This document shows positions 7,562 through 16,534 of a stretch of 64,000 bases of DNA, piece after piece. The notes under the pieces are model-generated. The model saw only the letters and a list, made by a program, of their open reading frames with translations, did no database searches and was not told where the DNA came from. The stretch covers positions 434,001 through 498,000 of the forward strand of contig CAWAPE010000004.1 in the NCBI GenBank assembly GCA_963783855.1. Reading direction: 5' to 3'. The stretch comes from JAKAGZ01 sp963783855 (GTDB lineage Bacteria; Bacteroidota; Ignavibacteria; Ignavibacteriales; Ignavibacteriaceae). Positions within the stretch are counted from its first letter, which is position 1. The number at the start of each line of letters is the position of its first letter. Made by a program: the position numbers and the translations under genes.

Positions 7562-8326
7562 TCAACTCTTTTTGTTCTTCAAATATTCTTTATAATATGA
7601 TCTTGCTCTGGCGAGATCTTCGGGAGTATCAACAGCAAGGTTTTCGTATTCTGTGACAACAATCTTAATTTTAAAACCATTTTCCAGCATTCTCAATTGC
7701 TCAAGTTTTTCTGTCTGCTCAAGATCGGTTGGTTTTAATTTCGTGTATTTCAAAAGAGCATCCTTTCTGTATACATAAAGACCGATGTGTTTATATATTT
7801 CGCCTTTTGTAATTCTTTCAAGATTTGTTTTTGCATCACGCACGTAGGGAATTGGTGAGCGCGAAAAATAAAGAGCAAAATTATGATAATCGAAAACAAC
7901 TTTCGGAATTGAAGGAGATTTAAAATCCTCAAGATCATCAATTCGTTTTGCAAGAGTGGATACACTTACATTTTGATCAAATATCAGGGGCTCAATTGCC
8001 TGATCAATCATCCCTCCTTCAATAAACGGCTCATCTCCCTGGATATTCACGACTATCTTCACATCATCAAAATCTTTTATTACTGTAGCTATTCTGTCAG
8101 AACCGGTGGGAATATCCTTTGCAGTCATTGCAACTTCTGCTCCAAAATCCCTTGCCACTTTTGCAACTTTTTCATCATCAACAGCAATTATTATTCTGTG
8201 TATAAGTTTCGATTTTAACGCATTTTCATAGGTATGCTGTATCATTGGTTTGCCACCTATATCTGCAAGTGGCTTCCCCATTAATCTTGTAGATGCAAAA
8301 CGTGCAGGTATTACTCCGACTATCAT
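7562..8326 (-). CDS. kdsB: 3-deoxy-manno-octulosonate cytidylyltransferase (CMP-Kdo synthetase)
   Basis: KdsB activates Kdo with CTP to CMP-Kdo for lipopolysaccharide inner-core synthesis in the cytoplasm. The product opens with IVGVIPARFASTRLMGKPL, the nucleotide-binding signature of the family, followed by PTGSDRIA and NIQGDEPFI, all conserved. A GTG at 8380, overlapping the end of gatC, is in frame and would add 18 residues without similarity to the family. The ATG at 8326 gives the usual ~254-residue length and was chosen. It shows that the organism makes a Kdo-containing LPS. The gene lies in the housekeeping operon between gatC and the PLP enzyme. Confidence 0.93.
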   Translation of the reverse strand: MIVGVIPARFASTRLMGKPLADIGGKPMIQHTYENALKSKLIHRIIIAVDDEKVAKVARDFGAEVAMTAKDIPTGSDRIATVIKDFDDVKIVVNIQGDEPFIEGGMIDQAIEPLIFDQNVSVSTLAKRIDDLEDFKSPSIPKVVFDYHNFALYFSRSPIPYVRDAKTNLERITKGEIYKHIGLYVYRKDALLKYTKLKPTDLEQTEKLEQLRMLENGFKIKIVVTEYENLAVDTPEDLARARSYYKEYLKNKKS

Positions 8327-8372
8327 AGATTTATTATCCGGAGATTTATCATTAGAAAAATCAGGTTTTGAA

Positions 8373-8666
8373 TTAATCACGATCTATCACTTTCGGAACT
8401 TTGAAAAATAGTTCGCTCCTTTCGGGCGCATTTCTCAAAGCCTCTTCCCTATCTATGGATGGTTTTACAATATCTTCCCGAAATACATTTACTCCTTCAA
8501 CGGGATGAGAAAGAGGTTCAACATTTGTTGTATCAAGTTCATTAAGTTTATCCACGTACGCAAGTATTTCATTCAACTGGCGGGTAAAATTTTCGAGCTC
8601 ATCGTCTTTAAACGTCAACCTTGCAAGTTCAGCAATATGTTCTACATCTTTTCTTGTTACAGCCAT
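8373..8666 (-). CDS. gatC: Asp-tRNA(Asn)/Glu-tRNA(Gln) amidotransferase subunit C
   Basis: GatC is the small subunit that stabilises the GatCAB amidotransferase, which makes Gln-tRNA(Gln) and/or Asn-tRNA(Asn) by transamidation. The 97-residue product has the family pattern: VEHIAELARL at the N-terminus, then a helix FTRQLNEILAYVDKLNELDT, then NVEPLSHP and the downstream VFREDIV segment. Length and order are normal. gatA and gatB are not in the window, so the complex is encoded at separate loci. The gene follows plsC with two bases between them. Confidence 0.93.
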   Translation of the reverse strand: MAVTRKDVEHIAELARLTFKDDELENFTRQLNEILAYVDKLNELDTTNVEPLSHPVEGVNVFREDIVKPSIDREEALRNAPERSELFFKVPKVIDRD

Positions 8667-8668
8667 AT

Positions 8669-9382
8669 TTAATCCATTTTCAGCGAATGATTTTTAATAA
8701 TTATTTCTCTTACTTTATTCATAAGATCAATTTCATCCTGCCTGGTTTTAATATTTGTAGTATCGATGGGTTTATCAAAATGAACGTGTATCGTTCCTTT
8801 ATTAATTTTCATCGAACCTTTTTGCATAATACGATTGGAGCCGCTTATCGAAATCGGAATAATGGGGTAACCTACTTTTCCGGCAAGATTGAATGCACCA
8901 CGCTTAAATTTCTGAATTTCCCCGGTTTCACTTCTTGTCCCTTCTGCAAACAGAAGAACAGAAATGTTCTGTTTCGATAGTAATTTTTTTGCTTTCCCCA
9001 GGCTTTTTATTGCACTGTCAGGATTTTTTCTGTCAATCATAATATACGGCCCGGCCCAAAGTTGCCAGCCGAAAAATGGAATTTTAGCAAGTTCCTTTTT
9101 AAAAAACATACTTATATTGCCCGGAATTGTCGCCTGCAAAGCACTAATATCAAATTGACTGCTGTGGTTTGAGACATAAATATATGTTTTATTTTTTTCA
9201 ATATTTTCCAGCCCGCTTGTATTTACTTTTATGCCGGCAATCTTCAGAATTCCCTTGCTGAAAGGATTATTGCATAAATAATATACCCGGTAACTTCTAT
9301 CAATAACTAAAGCAATAAGTGCATAAATAGAAACTATAAACACATATGCTGCAATTAGAAATAGTCTGATAAAATTTACCAA
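8669..9382 (-). CDS. plsC: 1-acyl-sn-glycerol-3-phosphate acyltransferase
   Basis: PlsC acylates lysophosphatidic acid to phosphatidic acid at the inner membrane. The 237-residue product has an N-terminal membrane segment (about residues 4-28), the catalytic NHSSQFD (the NHX4D motif), and the FAEGTRS motif that binds the glycerol phosphate, followed by FKRGAF and the PIIPISI segment. The start appears to be a TTG placed directly after the stop codon of the M48 protease gene; no in-frame ATG is close. Translational coupling with that upstream gene is likely. Confidence 0.9.
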   Translation of the reverse strand: MVNFIRLFLIAAYVFIVSIYALIALVIDRSYRVYYLCNNPFSKGILKIAGIKVNTSGLENIEKNKTYIYVSNHSSQFDISALQATIPGNISMFFKKELAKIPFFGWQLWAGPYIMIDRKNPDSAIKSLGKAKKLLSKQNISVLLFAEGTRSETGEIQKFKRGAFNLAGKVGYPIIPISISGSNRIMQKGSMKINKGTIHVHFDKPIDTTNIKTRQDEIDLMNKVREIIIKNHSLKMD

Positions 9383-10516
9383 TTAATTAGCCTCAAACTT
9401 TAGATTGTTCTTAATTGTATTATCGCTGCTTAAAAAATTATCAATTGCAGCTATTCTGTTTTTTATTGAAGGATGGCTATAAAAGAACCATTCAATAAAA
9501 GGATGAGGATCTTTATCACCTAAATTCTGATCAGTTAATTTTTCCAGTGTAGCTTTAAAAGCTTCTGCTTTACCGGTTGACAAAATCGCATACTCATCAG
9601 CCTGATATTCAAATTTTCTCGAAATAATATTTGTTAGTGGACTTTGTACCAACCCGATCAGCATTGCCCAGAGTGTAAGAATTGGAAGCGCTGCAATTTC
9701 TGTGATATTTTGAAAGCCGAACCACCCCAAGGATAAATAATAAAGATTTGCAATAATAAATAAAGTAAGAAAACTCGAAACAGTTCCGATGATAATATTT
9801 TTAACAATATGCTTTTTCTTATAATGGCCAAGTTCGTGAGCAATTACGGTTTCAATTTCATCATTAGTATAATTTTCAAGCAGAGTATCACCGAGTAAAA
9901 TTCTTTTCGATTTCCCCAGCCCGGTAAATGCAGCATTTGCTTTTTTTGTGTTTTTGCTCATATCAAATTTGTAAACATCAGTTACATTTATTCCCGCTTC
10001 TTCAGCAAGTATTGTAATGCGGGATTTTAGTTCTTCGTTGTCAATCGGGGTGATTTTATAGAAAAGAGGAAGTATAAAAACAGGAACAACCCTTGCGAGT
10101 ATAACTGAGACAATAAATAACAAAATTGCAAACGGAAGCCACCATAAATTACCGAATTGAAGCATGGTGTAATAAAATGCTAATAAAATTGGAATTCCTA
10201 TTAGCAGAGAGACACCAAGTCCTTTAATATCTTCAAATATCCACTTAAAAAAAGTTTGGTTTGAAAGGTTGTATTTATGTTCAAGATAAAAATCTTTGTA
10301 ATAGCCAAGCGGAAAAAGTAAAATACCAAGTCCGAAACCTGCCAGTAACACATAAATTATGAATATACCATAAAGCCCGGAAACAGAAGTCCCGATACTT
10401 TCAGCCAGTTTTAGGCTTAAGCCGGATATTACAAAAACCAGTGAAATTGCAAAGGTAAGTACACCTTCTAAAACACCCAGCCCAATTTTTAAATTATTGT
10501 ATCTTTTCGAATCCAT
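9383..10516 (-). CDS. M48 family membrane metallopeptidase (Ste24/CAAX protease-like)
   Basis: The product is an integral-membrane zinc peptidase. Several hydrophobic segments occupy the N-terminal ~165 residues, the catalytic HELGH (the HExxH zinc motif) lies in the second half with further membrane segments after it, and the third zinc-ligand region FEYQADEYA follows. The N-terminal half resembles the M48 N-domain of Ste24-type proteases (YYKDFYLEHKYNLSNQT). Bacterial members take part in membrane-protein quality control. A TTG at 10552 is in frame, but the ATG at 10516 (MDSKRYNN) gives the more natural N-terminus. It is the first gene of the operon running down to 5700. Confidence 0.87.
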   Translation of the reverse strand: MDSKRYNNLKIGLGVLEGVLTFAISLVFVISGLSLKLAESIGTSVSGLYGIFIIYVLLAGFGLGILLFPLGYYKDFYLEHKYNLSNQTFFKWIFEDIKGLGVSLLIGIPILLAFYYTMLQFGNLWWLPFAILLFIVSVILARVVPVFILPLFYKITPIDNEELKSRITILAEEAGINVTDVYKFDMSKNTKKANAAFTGLGKSKRILLGDTLLENYTNDEIETVIAHELGHYKKKHIVKNIIIGTVSSFLTLFIIANLYYLSLGWFGFQNITEIAALPILTLWAMLIGLVQSPLTNIISRKFEYQADEYAILSTGKAEAFKATLEKLTDQNLGDKDPHPFIEWFFYSHPSIKNRIAAIDNFLSSDNTIKNNLKFEAN

Positions 10517-10576
10517 ACCGGTAAAAATAGCTATGATTATTGAGTCAATCAATAAAAAATGAGCTAAAACAGAGGT

Positions 10577-10619
10577 TTAAAAAAGCAAATTCCCGCAATT
10601 TTTTAGAAAGCGGGAATTT
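10577..10619 (-). terminator. Intrinsic terminator of the YHS/TRASH protein gene
   Basis: A perfect 10-bp inverted repeat (AAATTCCCGC at 10587-10596, GCGGGAATTT at 10610-10619) is followed on the minus strand by GCTTTTTTAAA. It lies 25 bases after the stop of the gene at 10644-10985. Confidence 0.82.
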
Positions 10620-10643
10620 ACAAGATAAAATTAAGCTTATGTC

Positions 10644-10985
10644 TTATTTGTCTTTATCGTAGTCTCTTTTTAACCTTTTCATATATTTTTCAGGATCGGC
10701 TTTAATTTTTTTGAGACATTTCTTGCAGCAGACAGCCATAACTTCACCTTTATATTTTATCAGCTGCTGATCTTCGTCAAGTTCTTCTCCCGATACCGGG
10801 CAAACAGAATTAACGGGAGTTCCTTCTTTTATACTGACTACTTTATTAAAATCAGGGTCTTGTTTTTTAACATCCACTTTTGTGGTTTTGGCATCTTCCT
10901 TTTTCTCTTTTTGCTGGGCAAATACATTGCCGGAAAATCCAACTATCAGAGCCAGCACGAATATAATAAGACCTAGTCTTTTCAT
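10644..10985 (-). CDS. Secreted YHS/TRASH-like metal-binding protein
   Basis: The 113-residue product has a Sec signal peptide (cut after FAQ, about residue 24), a lysine-rich linker, and one small cysteine domain. That domain runs CPVSGEELDED...YKGEVMAVCCKKCLKKIKADPEKYMKRL (residues about 62-105). The C-P-x-S-G start, the paired CC, the later C and the DPEKY ending fit YHS/TRASH domains, which bind copper or other soft metals and are often found on metal transporters. Here the domain stands alone in the periplasm, so a metal chaperone or sensor role is plausible. It has its own terminator and is separated from the bat operon by 57 bp. Confidence 0.75.
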   Translation of the reverse strand: MKRLGLIIFVLALIVGFSGNVFAQQKEKKEDAKTTKVDVKKQDPDFNKVVSIKEGTPVNSVCPVSGEELDEDQQLIKYKGEVMAVCCKKCLKKIKADPEKYMKRLKRDYDKDK

Positions 10986-11042
10986 AACACATCCTCTTTG
11001 TTTTTATTTATAATTTAGAAATTGCTTAGGCTAAAAGGCAAA

Positions 11043-11816
11043 TCAGATTGTGGCTACGTCTTCTTTCGGCAGCCAGCCAATCTTTCCATCATGCAAACGA
11101 ATTTTTACCCAGTCATCAACTTTATCTTCAAGCTGAACTTTTAATCCTTCGTGTATCACAAAGGCGTCATTACTATTTGGATCAGGGGACAATTTTACAG
11201 AGATAACCTGTTTTATTATAATTCCCTGTTTTACATTTAATTCACGATTCAGATTTACGATAAGAAGTATTGCTGAAATAATCAATGTAATTGAAAATAC
11301 TAAACCACCAAAGAAGGAATACCGCTGAACTTTACTGTTCTTTGTAAAGAAATAAATACCAATTGAAATTAAAATCAATATGTAAAAGATGAAAGACAAA
11401 TAAGTCCATCCTGTAACTGTAAATAATGCCAGTAAACTTTCCCACCACTGAAAGAGAAAGAATTTTGGGAGTGTATCAATTTTATCTACAGTTTTTGCAT
11501 TAGCAATAGCCAGGTTATGCTGAACGTCATCATCATTTGGAGATATGCGGAGCGCTTTTTCATAATTTAATATCGCATACCCTAGTTTTCCATCACGGTA
11601 ATATGAATTACCAAGATTGTAAAAAAGTGATACGCCTTCATAACCCTCATCAGCCAATTGTTGATAAACAGATATTGCTTTTTCGTAATTTTTCTGTTGA
11701 TAATAATTATTACCCTGTTTCATTAAATCACCAACCTGGGAAGCAAATAAATTACCAGCCAGGAAGATTGTAACCAGCAGAATACTAAATATTTTATTTA
11801 AGTAATTTTTTATCAT
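11043..11816 (-). CDS. batE: BatE-like TPR and SH3 domain protein
   Basis: The 257-residue product has a signal peptide, TPR repeats over about residues 30-105 (GNNYYQQKNYEKAISVYQQL, NLGNSYYRDGKLGYAILNYEKAL), two membrane segments (about 130-155 and 165-187), and a bacterial SH3-like domain at the end (residues about 195-255, VKIRLHDGKIGWLPKEDV). This is the BatE architecture of the Bacteroides aerotolerance (Bat) operon. It is the last gene, two bases after batD. Bat proteins form an envelope complex with a MoxR ATPase; the molecular function is not settled. Confidence 0.85.
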   Translation of the reverse strand: MIKNYLNKIFSILLVTIFLAGNLFASQVGDLMKQGNNYYQQKNYEKAISVYQQLADEGYEGVSLFYNLGNSYYRDGKLGYAILNYEKALRISPNDDDVQHNLAIANAKTVDKIDTLPKFFLFQWWESLLALFTVTGWTYLSFIFYILILISIGIYFFTKNSKVQRYSFFGGLVFSITLIISAILLIVNLNRELNVKQGIIIKQVISVKLSPDPNSNDAFVIHEGLKVQLEDKVDDWVKIRLHDGKIGWLPKEDVATI

Positions 11817-11818
11817 AC

Positions 11819-13648
11819 TTATTTTTTTACCGACAAAATCTTTTCAATTTCTATTATTACTTTTGATGTATCACTATAAAGCTCATTTTTTGCCGCGCTT
11901 TCACCTGCTTTTGGAGCGAATCGCGCAAACTCGCATTTCTCAGCACATTCTTTCAATACCCCTATAACTTCTTCAGAGATTTCATTTTTTCTTAGCAATT
12001 CAGCAGCACCATCCAGAGTAAAATCGGATTTAGGTATGTGAAATTTATCTTCCAAATAACCAAACAAAGCCTGAGATATCTCTGAATAGAACTCGTTATA
12101 GTTATTTGCTTCCATCAGTTTTTTTGCTGTTTTTAACCTGTTTTTAGCAACTTTTTCAGCTTTTTGAAACCGCAGTAATTGTATATTGCCTGCAAGTTTA
12201 TCTTCACGCTTTTTCCAGTAAACCAATACAATTAGCAAAATTAAAGGCAATCCGGCAGCAAACCAGAATCCTTTACTGAATAACAGTAAATCAGAACTCT
12301 TGCTGATATCATCAAATGAAGTTTTTATATAATGAATATCCTGCCCGAGAAGTTTCACATTCTCTTTAGAGAAACCTGATTCACCGGATCCCGATGCATA
12401 ATTTTCACCTGGAGTTACGTTTATTGTAAATGCCTTTGAGGTTTCTGTGATGTATTTCTTTTTATTTATATCAAAATACGTAAACTCAATCGGCGGGATT
12501 ACCTTTTTGCCAGGAGTCCTTGGAACAATTAAATACTCCGCTGTTTTTGTCCCTGAAATACTTCCGGTTCGATTAATTTGTGAATTTGTTTTGGGTTCAT
12601 ATTTTTCAAATCCGTTTGGAAGATTTATTTCAGGCAAATTAAGCAAACTTATATTCCCTGTTCCCGACACACTTAATTTTAGAGTAAGCGATTCATTGGT
12701 TTTCACGTTTTCCTTATCAACACTTGCGCTAAATTTAAAATCTCCAACCGCTCCATTATATGATTTAGGGACATCATTTCCCGGAAGTGGTTTTACATCA
12801 ACTTTTACAGAATTTGATTTTGCATCATAATCATATCTCTGTGAATTCCCGAAAGGATCGTTAAAAAAATCATCAAAGAAATTATTACCTGATTTTTGCT
12901 TTCTTATTTGAACTGGTACGTTTAGTTCGAATGGAGTTACTTTCAATTCACCCGTCTGCGAAGGAAACAAGGCGGCTTTTTTTAGAATCCCAACCCTGTA
13001 CTGCTTACCGTTATAAACTTCTGTAGTAAAGGCTATATTATTTGGTGTCTGAATTTCTTCTGACCAAAATCCCTGGTACTGTGGAAGTTTTGAGATTGAC
13101 ATTTGCGCAGCAATATTAAGTCGTGTGTACAGTTTATAAGTTACTGTAACCTGTTCGCCAACATAAACATTTCTTCTGTCAACAATAGCCTTGATAAACA
13201 AATTGTCAGCAATTTCTTTGGTTGAGATAGTTTTATTGCCCTGGCTTTTGGGTTTTGTACTTCCTTTTACTACTTTAATTTCAAGCGGAGACGATCTAAT
13301 TGAAGAACCATCATAATCTACTGAGGCAGTTCCAATTGTAAAATTGCCCAAACTTTTAGGCTGAAGGATATAGGAAAAAGAAAGTGATCCGGAAACAGCC
13401 CCGTTAATAATTTGCATACTTGAAGACTGATTTGGACCGGAAAGCACCAAAAAATTGTTAAATGAAGGCGCATTAAAGTTTTTCACGCCATTGATATCCT
13501 TTCCTGAGAAAGAAAACGTAACCTGAAAGTTATCTGTGAGTCCAACAGTTCTATTATCTGTTGATGCTGTAAAAGTTTGCGAAAAGGAAATTTTCGCAAG
13601 GAAAAGGACAAATAACACTAATAATATTTTACGGCTAAATTCACTCAT
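11819..13648 (-). CDS. batD: BatD-like envelope protein
   Basis: The 609-residue product begins with a signal peptide (cut near ISFSQ) and carries several beta-sandwich domains in tandem. The first opens TFTASTDNRTVGLTDNFQVTF, the pattern found at the start of BatD proteins; a second begins near ADNLFIKAIVDRRNVYVGEQV, and a third near FKFSASVDKENVKTNESL. A single membrane helix lies at about 457-477 (GFWFAAGLPLILLIVLVYW), followed by a cytoplasmic helical tail. This is the standard BatD layout (periplasmic domains plus one anchor). It lies between batC and batE, same strand, in the canonical order. Confidence 0.87.
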   Translation of the reverse strand: MSEFSRKILLVLFVLFLAKISFSQTFTASTDNRTVGLTDNFQVTFSFSGKDINGVKNFNAPSFNNFLVLSGPNQSSSMQIINGAVSGSLSFSYILQPKSLGNFTIGTASVDYDGSSIRSSPLEIKVVKGSTKPKSQGNKTISTKEIADNLFIKAIVDRRNVYVGEQVTVTYKLYTRLNIAAQMSISKLPQYQGFWSEEIQTPNNIAFTTEVYNGKQYRVGILKKAALFPSQTGELKVTPFELNVPVQIRKQKSGNNFFDDFFNDPFGNSQRYDYDAKSNSVKVDVKPLPGNDVPKSYNGAVGDFKFSASVDKENVKTNESLTLKLSVSGTGNISLLNLPEINLPNGFEKYEPKTNSQINRTGSISGTKTAEYLIVPRTPGKKVIPPIEFTYFDINKKKYITETSKAFTINVTPGENYASGSGESGFSKENVKLLGQDIHYIKTSFDDISKSSDLLLFSKGFWFAAGLPLILLIVLVYWKKREDKLAGNIQLLRFQKAEKVAKNRLKTAKKLMEANNYNEFYSEISQALFGYLEDKFHIPKSDFTLDGAAELLRKNEISEEVIGVLKECAEKCEFARFAPKAGESAAKNELYSDTSKVIIEIEKILSVKK

Positions 13649-13685
13649 ATATTATAAATTCTAAAACCTACACTTTAATTTTATT

Positions 13686-14450
13686 CTACCAATCTTTTTC
13701 CGTCTTAACAACCTTTCCTGTCCTTTTCCTGAGTTTCTTCTGCAATGCTTTTTCATTATTCTTTAGAGCATTCAATATCCTTTGAGCGTCAGCTTTTGAT
13801 ATCTGGTTTTTCTGAGGCTGTGGCTGTTTTTCGCTATTTTTCTGATTCTGCTTATTTTTATTCTGCTGATCTTTTTTTTGATCCTGGTTTTTCTTCTTAT
13901 CCTGTTTATCGTTCTTGTTATTTTCTTTATTATTCTTATTCTGCTTGTCCTTGTCTTTCTTTTTGTCTTTATCGTTCTTGTTCTTATCCTGATTTTTTTT
14001 ATCCTTATTTTTCTTATCGTTTTTTTGTTTCAGCGCGTACGATAAATTATATTTTGTTGAAGGATCATCAGGGTTAAGCTTTAATGCCTGCTTATATGCA
14101 TCTATACTCTTGTCAATTTTCTTGTCCTTTAAAAGTGCATTCCCAATATTGTGATATACATTAGCCTTTTCTACATTGGTTTTGCTTTCAGTAAGAGCCT
14201 GCTGATAGGATTTAATTGCATCATCATATTTCTTTTGCTTGTAGTAAGCATCACCAAGATTAAAATGAGCAGTGTAATTTTTCGGAGCTTTTTCAATCCC
14301 TTTCTTAAAATTTACTTCAGCATCTGACATCTTTCCAGCTTTGTATTGGTCAACTCCTTTATTGATATATTTACGCGTACTCTGCGCAAAAGTAAACGCA
14401 GGGACAAGTAAAGCCACAAAAATAATATTTATAAAAATTTTTCTTTTCAT
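13686..14450 (-). CDS. batC: BatC-like TPR protein with Lys/Asn/Gln-rich tail
   Basis: The 254-residue product has a signal peptide (cut near FAQS), three TPR units over about residues 25-140 (AHFNLGDAYYKQKKYDDAIKSY, NVYHNIGNALLKDKKIDKSI) and then an 80-residue low-complexity region made almost only of K, N, D and Q (about 142-225). A short C-terminal helix with KNNEKALQKKLRKR closes the protein; this KALQKKL segment is common at the end of Bat TPR proteins. The start codon overlaps the batB stop by four bases, which suggests coupling. The charged region is probably a disordered spacer. Confidence 0.82.
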   Translation of the reverse strand: MKRKIFINIIFVALLVPAFTFAQSTRKYINKGVDQYKAGKMSDAEVNFKKGIEKAPKNYTAHFNLGDAYYKQKKYDDAIKSYQQALTESKTNVEKANVYHNIGNALLKDKKIDKSIDAYKQALKLNPDDPSTKYNLSYALKQKNDKKNKDKKNQDKNKNDKDKKKDKDKQNKNNKENNKNDKQDKKKNQDQKKDQQNKNKQNQKNSEKQPQPQKNQISKADAQRILNALKNNEKALQKKLRKRTGKVVKTEKDW

Positions 14451-15502
14451 TTTTTTGATTCTTCTTCCAGGCCTAATTTCTTATTTAGTTTACTGAATAA
14501 AGGCGATTTTCGTTCCGTAATAAAAAACTCAATCAACAGAAGAAAAATGGCCGGAGCCAAAAAATAGTAAAATCTGTCTTCGTAATCAGTTACTTTCTTT
14601 ACCCCGTACTCGGTTTTTTGTAATGATGATAAATCCTTATAAATCAGGTCCAGTTCATCCTGATTATTCTGTCCGTGGAAAAATTTCCCGCCCCCGGCTG
14701 AGGCAATTTTCTGTAAAGTGGGAATATCCAGTTTGGTAAGTACAGTGTTTCCCTGTTTATCCTTCTTAAAACCAACCTGCTGTCCACTATTATTATATAC
14801 AGGAATTGGGACACCATCAGTTGAACCAAGACCAATAGTATAAATTTTTATTCCTTTGTCAGTTGCGTTGCTTACAGCTTTATTAATATCGCCTTCGTGA
14901 TCTTCACCATCTGTAATTACAACTATTACCTTTTCTGTGTTCTTTTTTGTGTCAAATGATCTTGTTGCAAGATTTAATGCACTTCCAATAGCTGTGCCCG
15001 GCTGTGGTACTGATGAAACATCCACAGCATTCAAAAATAAATTTGCAGCCGAATAATCTGTGGTTAATGGAAACTGTACAAAGGCATCTCCCGCAAAGAC
15101 TATCAATCCTATCCTATCGCCTCTTAGTTTATTAATAAGGTTCCCAATTTCATATTTGGCTTTCTCCAGTCTGCTGGGCTTAATATCCTGCGCCTCCATA
15201 CTTAGAGAAACATCAAGACAAATGTAAACATCAATTCCAGACTGTTTAACCTGTTGAATTCTCGTTCCAATCTGAGGATTTGCAGCAGCCACAATTAATA
15301 ATAAAATTGCAAAAGCTAACAACCCGAATTTAATTTTGTCCTTAAAACTGCTAAATGAAGAAATTATAACATGGTGCAATTTTTTGTCAGCAAAATTTTC
15401 CAGCGCTTTTTTCCTTTTGGTTCCAAGATACCAGTAAATTAAAACCAGTACTGGAATTAAATAGAGCGCGTGCAAATATTCCGGATGTGCAAATCTGAAC
15501 AT
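14447..15502 (-). CDS. batB: BatB-like von Willebrand A domain membrane protein
   Basis: The 351-residue product has two N-terminal membrane helices (about 10-26 and 60-77), a vWA domain (about 85-290) and a C-terminal helix (about 312-328). The MIDAS metal site is intact: D-x-S-x-S in CLDVSLSMEAQDI, the threonine in PLTTDYSAAN, and ITDGEDHEGD. This is the aerotolerance-regulator architecture of BatA/BatB. It lies between batA and batC on the same strand. vWA domains bind partner proteins through Mg2+, probably under control of the MoxR ATPase encoded at the head of the operon. Confidence 0.9.
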   Translation of the reverse strand: MFRFAHPEYLHALYLIPVLVLIYWYLGTKRKKALENFADKKLHHVIISSFSSFKDKIKFGLLAFAILLLIVAAANPQIGTRIQQVKQSGIDVYICLDVSLSMEAQDIKPSRLEKAKYEIGNLINKLRGDRIGLIVFAGDAFVQFPLTTDYSAANLFLNAVDVSSVPQPGTAIGSALNLATRSFDTKKNTEKVIVVITDGEDHEGDINKAVSNATDKGIKIYTIGLGSTDGVPIPVYNNSGQQVGFKKDKQGNTVLTKLDIPTLQKIASAGGGKFFHGQNNQDELDLIYKDLSSLQKTEYGVKKVTDYEDRFYYFLAPAIFLLLIEFFITERKSPLFSKLNKKLGLEEESKK

Positions 15503-15538
15503 AAAATTAGCGATTACCTTTTATAAAATAGTTCTTCA

Positions 15539-16534
15539 TCATGGTATTTTTCTAAAAACAGTTTTTGACAAACTAAATTCAAGGAGAATTAAAATTAATC
15601 CGGCACCCAGCCAGTTATAAAATAATTCTGTGGCCTGTCGATAAGAAGTTATCTCAACTTTCGATTTTTCTAGTTTGTCAATTTTACTGTATATATCCTG
15701 CAACGTTTTTGTATCAGTGGCCCTGAAATACGCACCACCCGTCATATCAGATATTTTCTGAAGCATTCCTTCATCAATATCAGCCGGGACCATCTGGTAA
15801 CGGATACCAAATGGAGTTTTTACAGGATAGGGAGCTTCACCCCTGGTTCCAACACCAACGGTATAAATTCTGATTCCAAAAGTTTTTGCTATTTGTGCTG
15901 CAGTCAATGGATCAATTTCGCCTGCATTGTTTACTCCGTCAGTAAGAAGAATAATTATCCGGCTTTTTGCGTGGCTGTCTTTTAGCCTGTTTACTCCATC
16001 AGCTATTGCATTCCCGATAGCCGTTCCATCTTCTACCATTCCTGTTTTAACTTGAGATAACAAATTTGTTAAAACTCTGTAATCCACTGTCAGAGGACAC
16101 TGTGTAAATGCCTGGCGTGAAAAAATTACAAGCCCGATTCTGTCTGAAGTTCTGTCTTTTACAAAATTATCAATTACATTTTTAGCTGCGTCAATTCTGT
16201 TCGGCTTCAAATCTTCAGCCAGCATACTGCTGGAAATATCAAGTACCATTGCAATATCAATTCCCTCCGTATAAATATTTTGACCGGAACTGAACGTCTG
16301 TGGACGTGCAAGAGCAATGATCAGGCAAATTAATGCAAGTGTTCTTAAAATAACCGGCGTATGACGGAATTTTTCTTTCCACGTTGGGGGAATACCTTTA
16401 AAAACATTTAATGAAGAATATGTTATAGAAGGTTGTTTCTTTTTTCCTTTCAACCAATACCATACCGGAAGAACCGGAACTAATATCAGCAAATAAAGAA
16501 ATACAGGATAAGCAAAAGAAATATCTTTAAACAT
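15539..16534 (-). CDS. batA: BatA-like von Willebrand A domain membrane protein
   Basis: The 331-residue product has the same plan as BatB: N-terminal membrane segments (about 8-27 and 60-77), a vWA domain with an intact MIDAS (VLDISSSMLAEDL, PLTVDYRVL, LLTDGVNNAG) and a C-terminal helix (about 308-325). The N-terminal FAYPVFLYLLILVPVLPVWY and the GTRGEAPYPVKTPFG insert are typical for BatA. The gene start overlaps the upstream accessory gene by eight bases, so the operon is tightly coupled. Confidence 0.9.
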   Translation of the reverse strand: MFKDISFAYPVFLYLLILVPVLPVWYWLKGKKKQPSITYSSLNVFKGIPPTWKEKFRHTPVILRTLALICLIIALARPQTFSSGQNIYTEGIDIAMVLDISSSMLAEDLKPNRIDAAKNVIDNFVKDRTSDRIGLVIFSRQAFTQCPLTVDYRVLTNLLSQVKTGMVEDGTAIGNAIADGVNRLKDSHAKSRIIILLTDGVNNAGEIDPLTAAQIAKTFGIRIYTVGVGTRGEAPYPVKTPFGIRYQMVPADIDEGMLQKISDMTGGAYFRATDTKTLQDIYSKIDKLEKSKVEITSYRQATELFYNWLGAGLILILLEFSLSKTVFRKIP

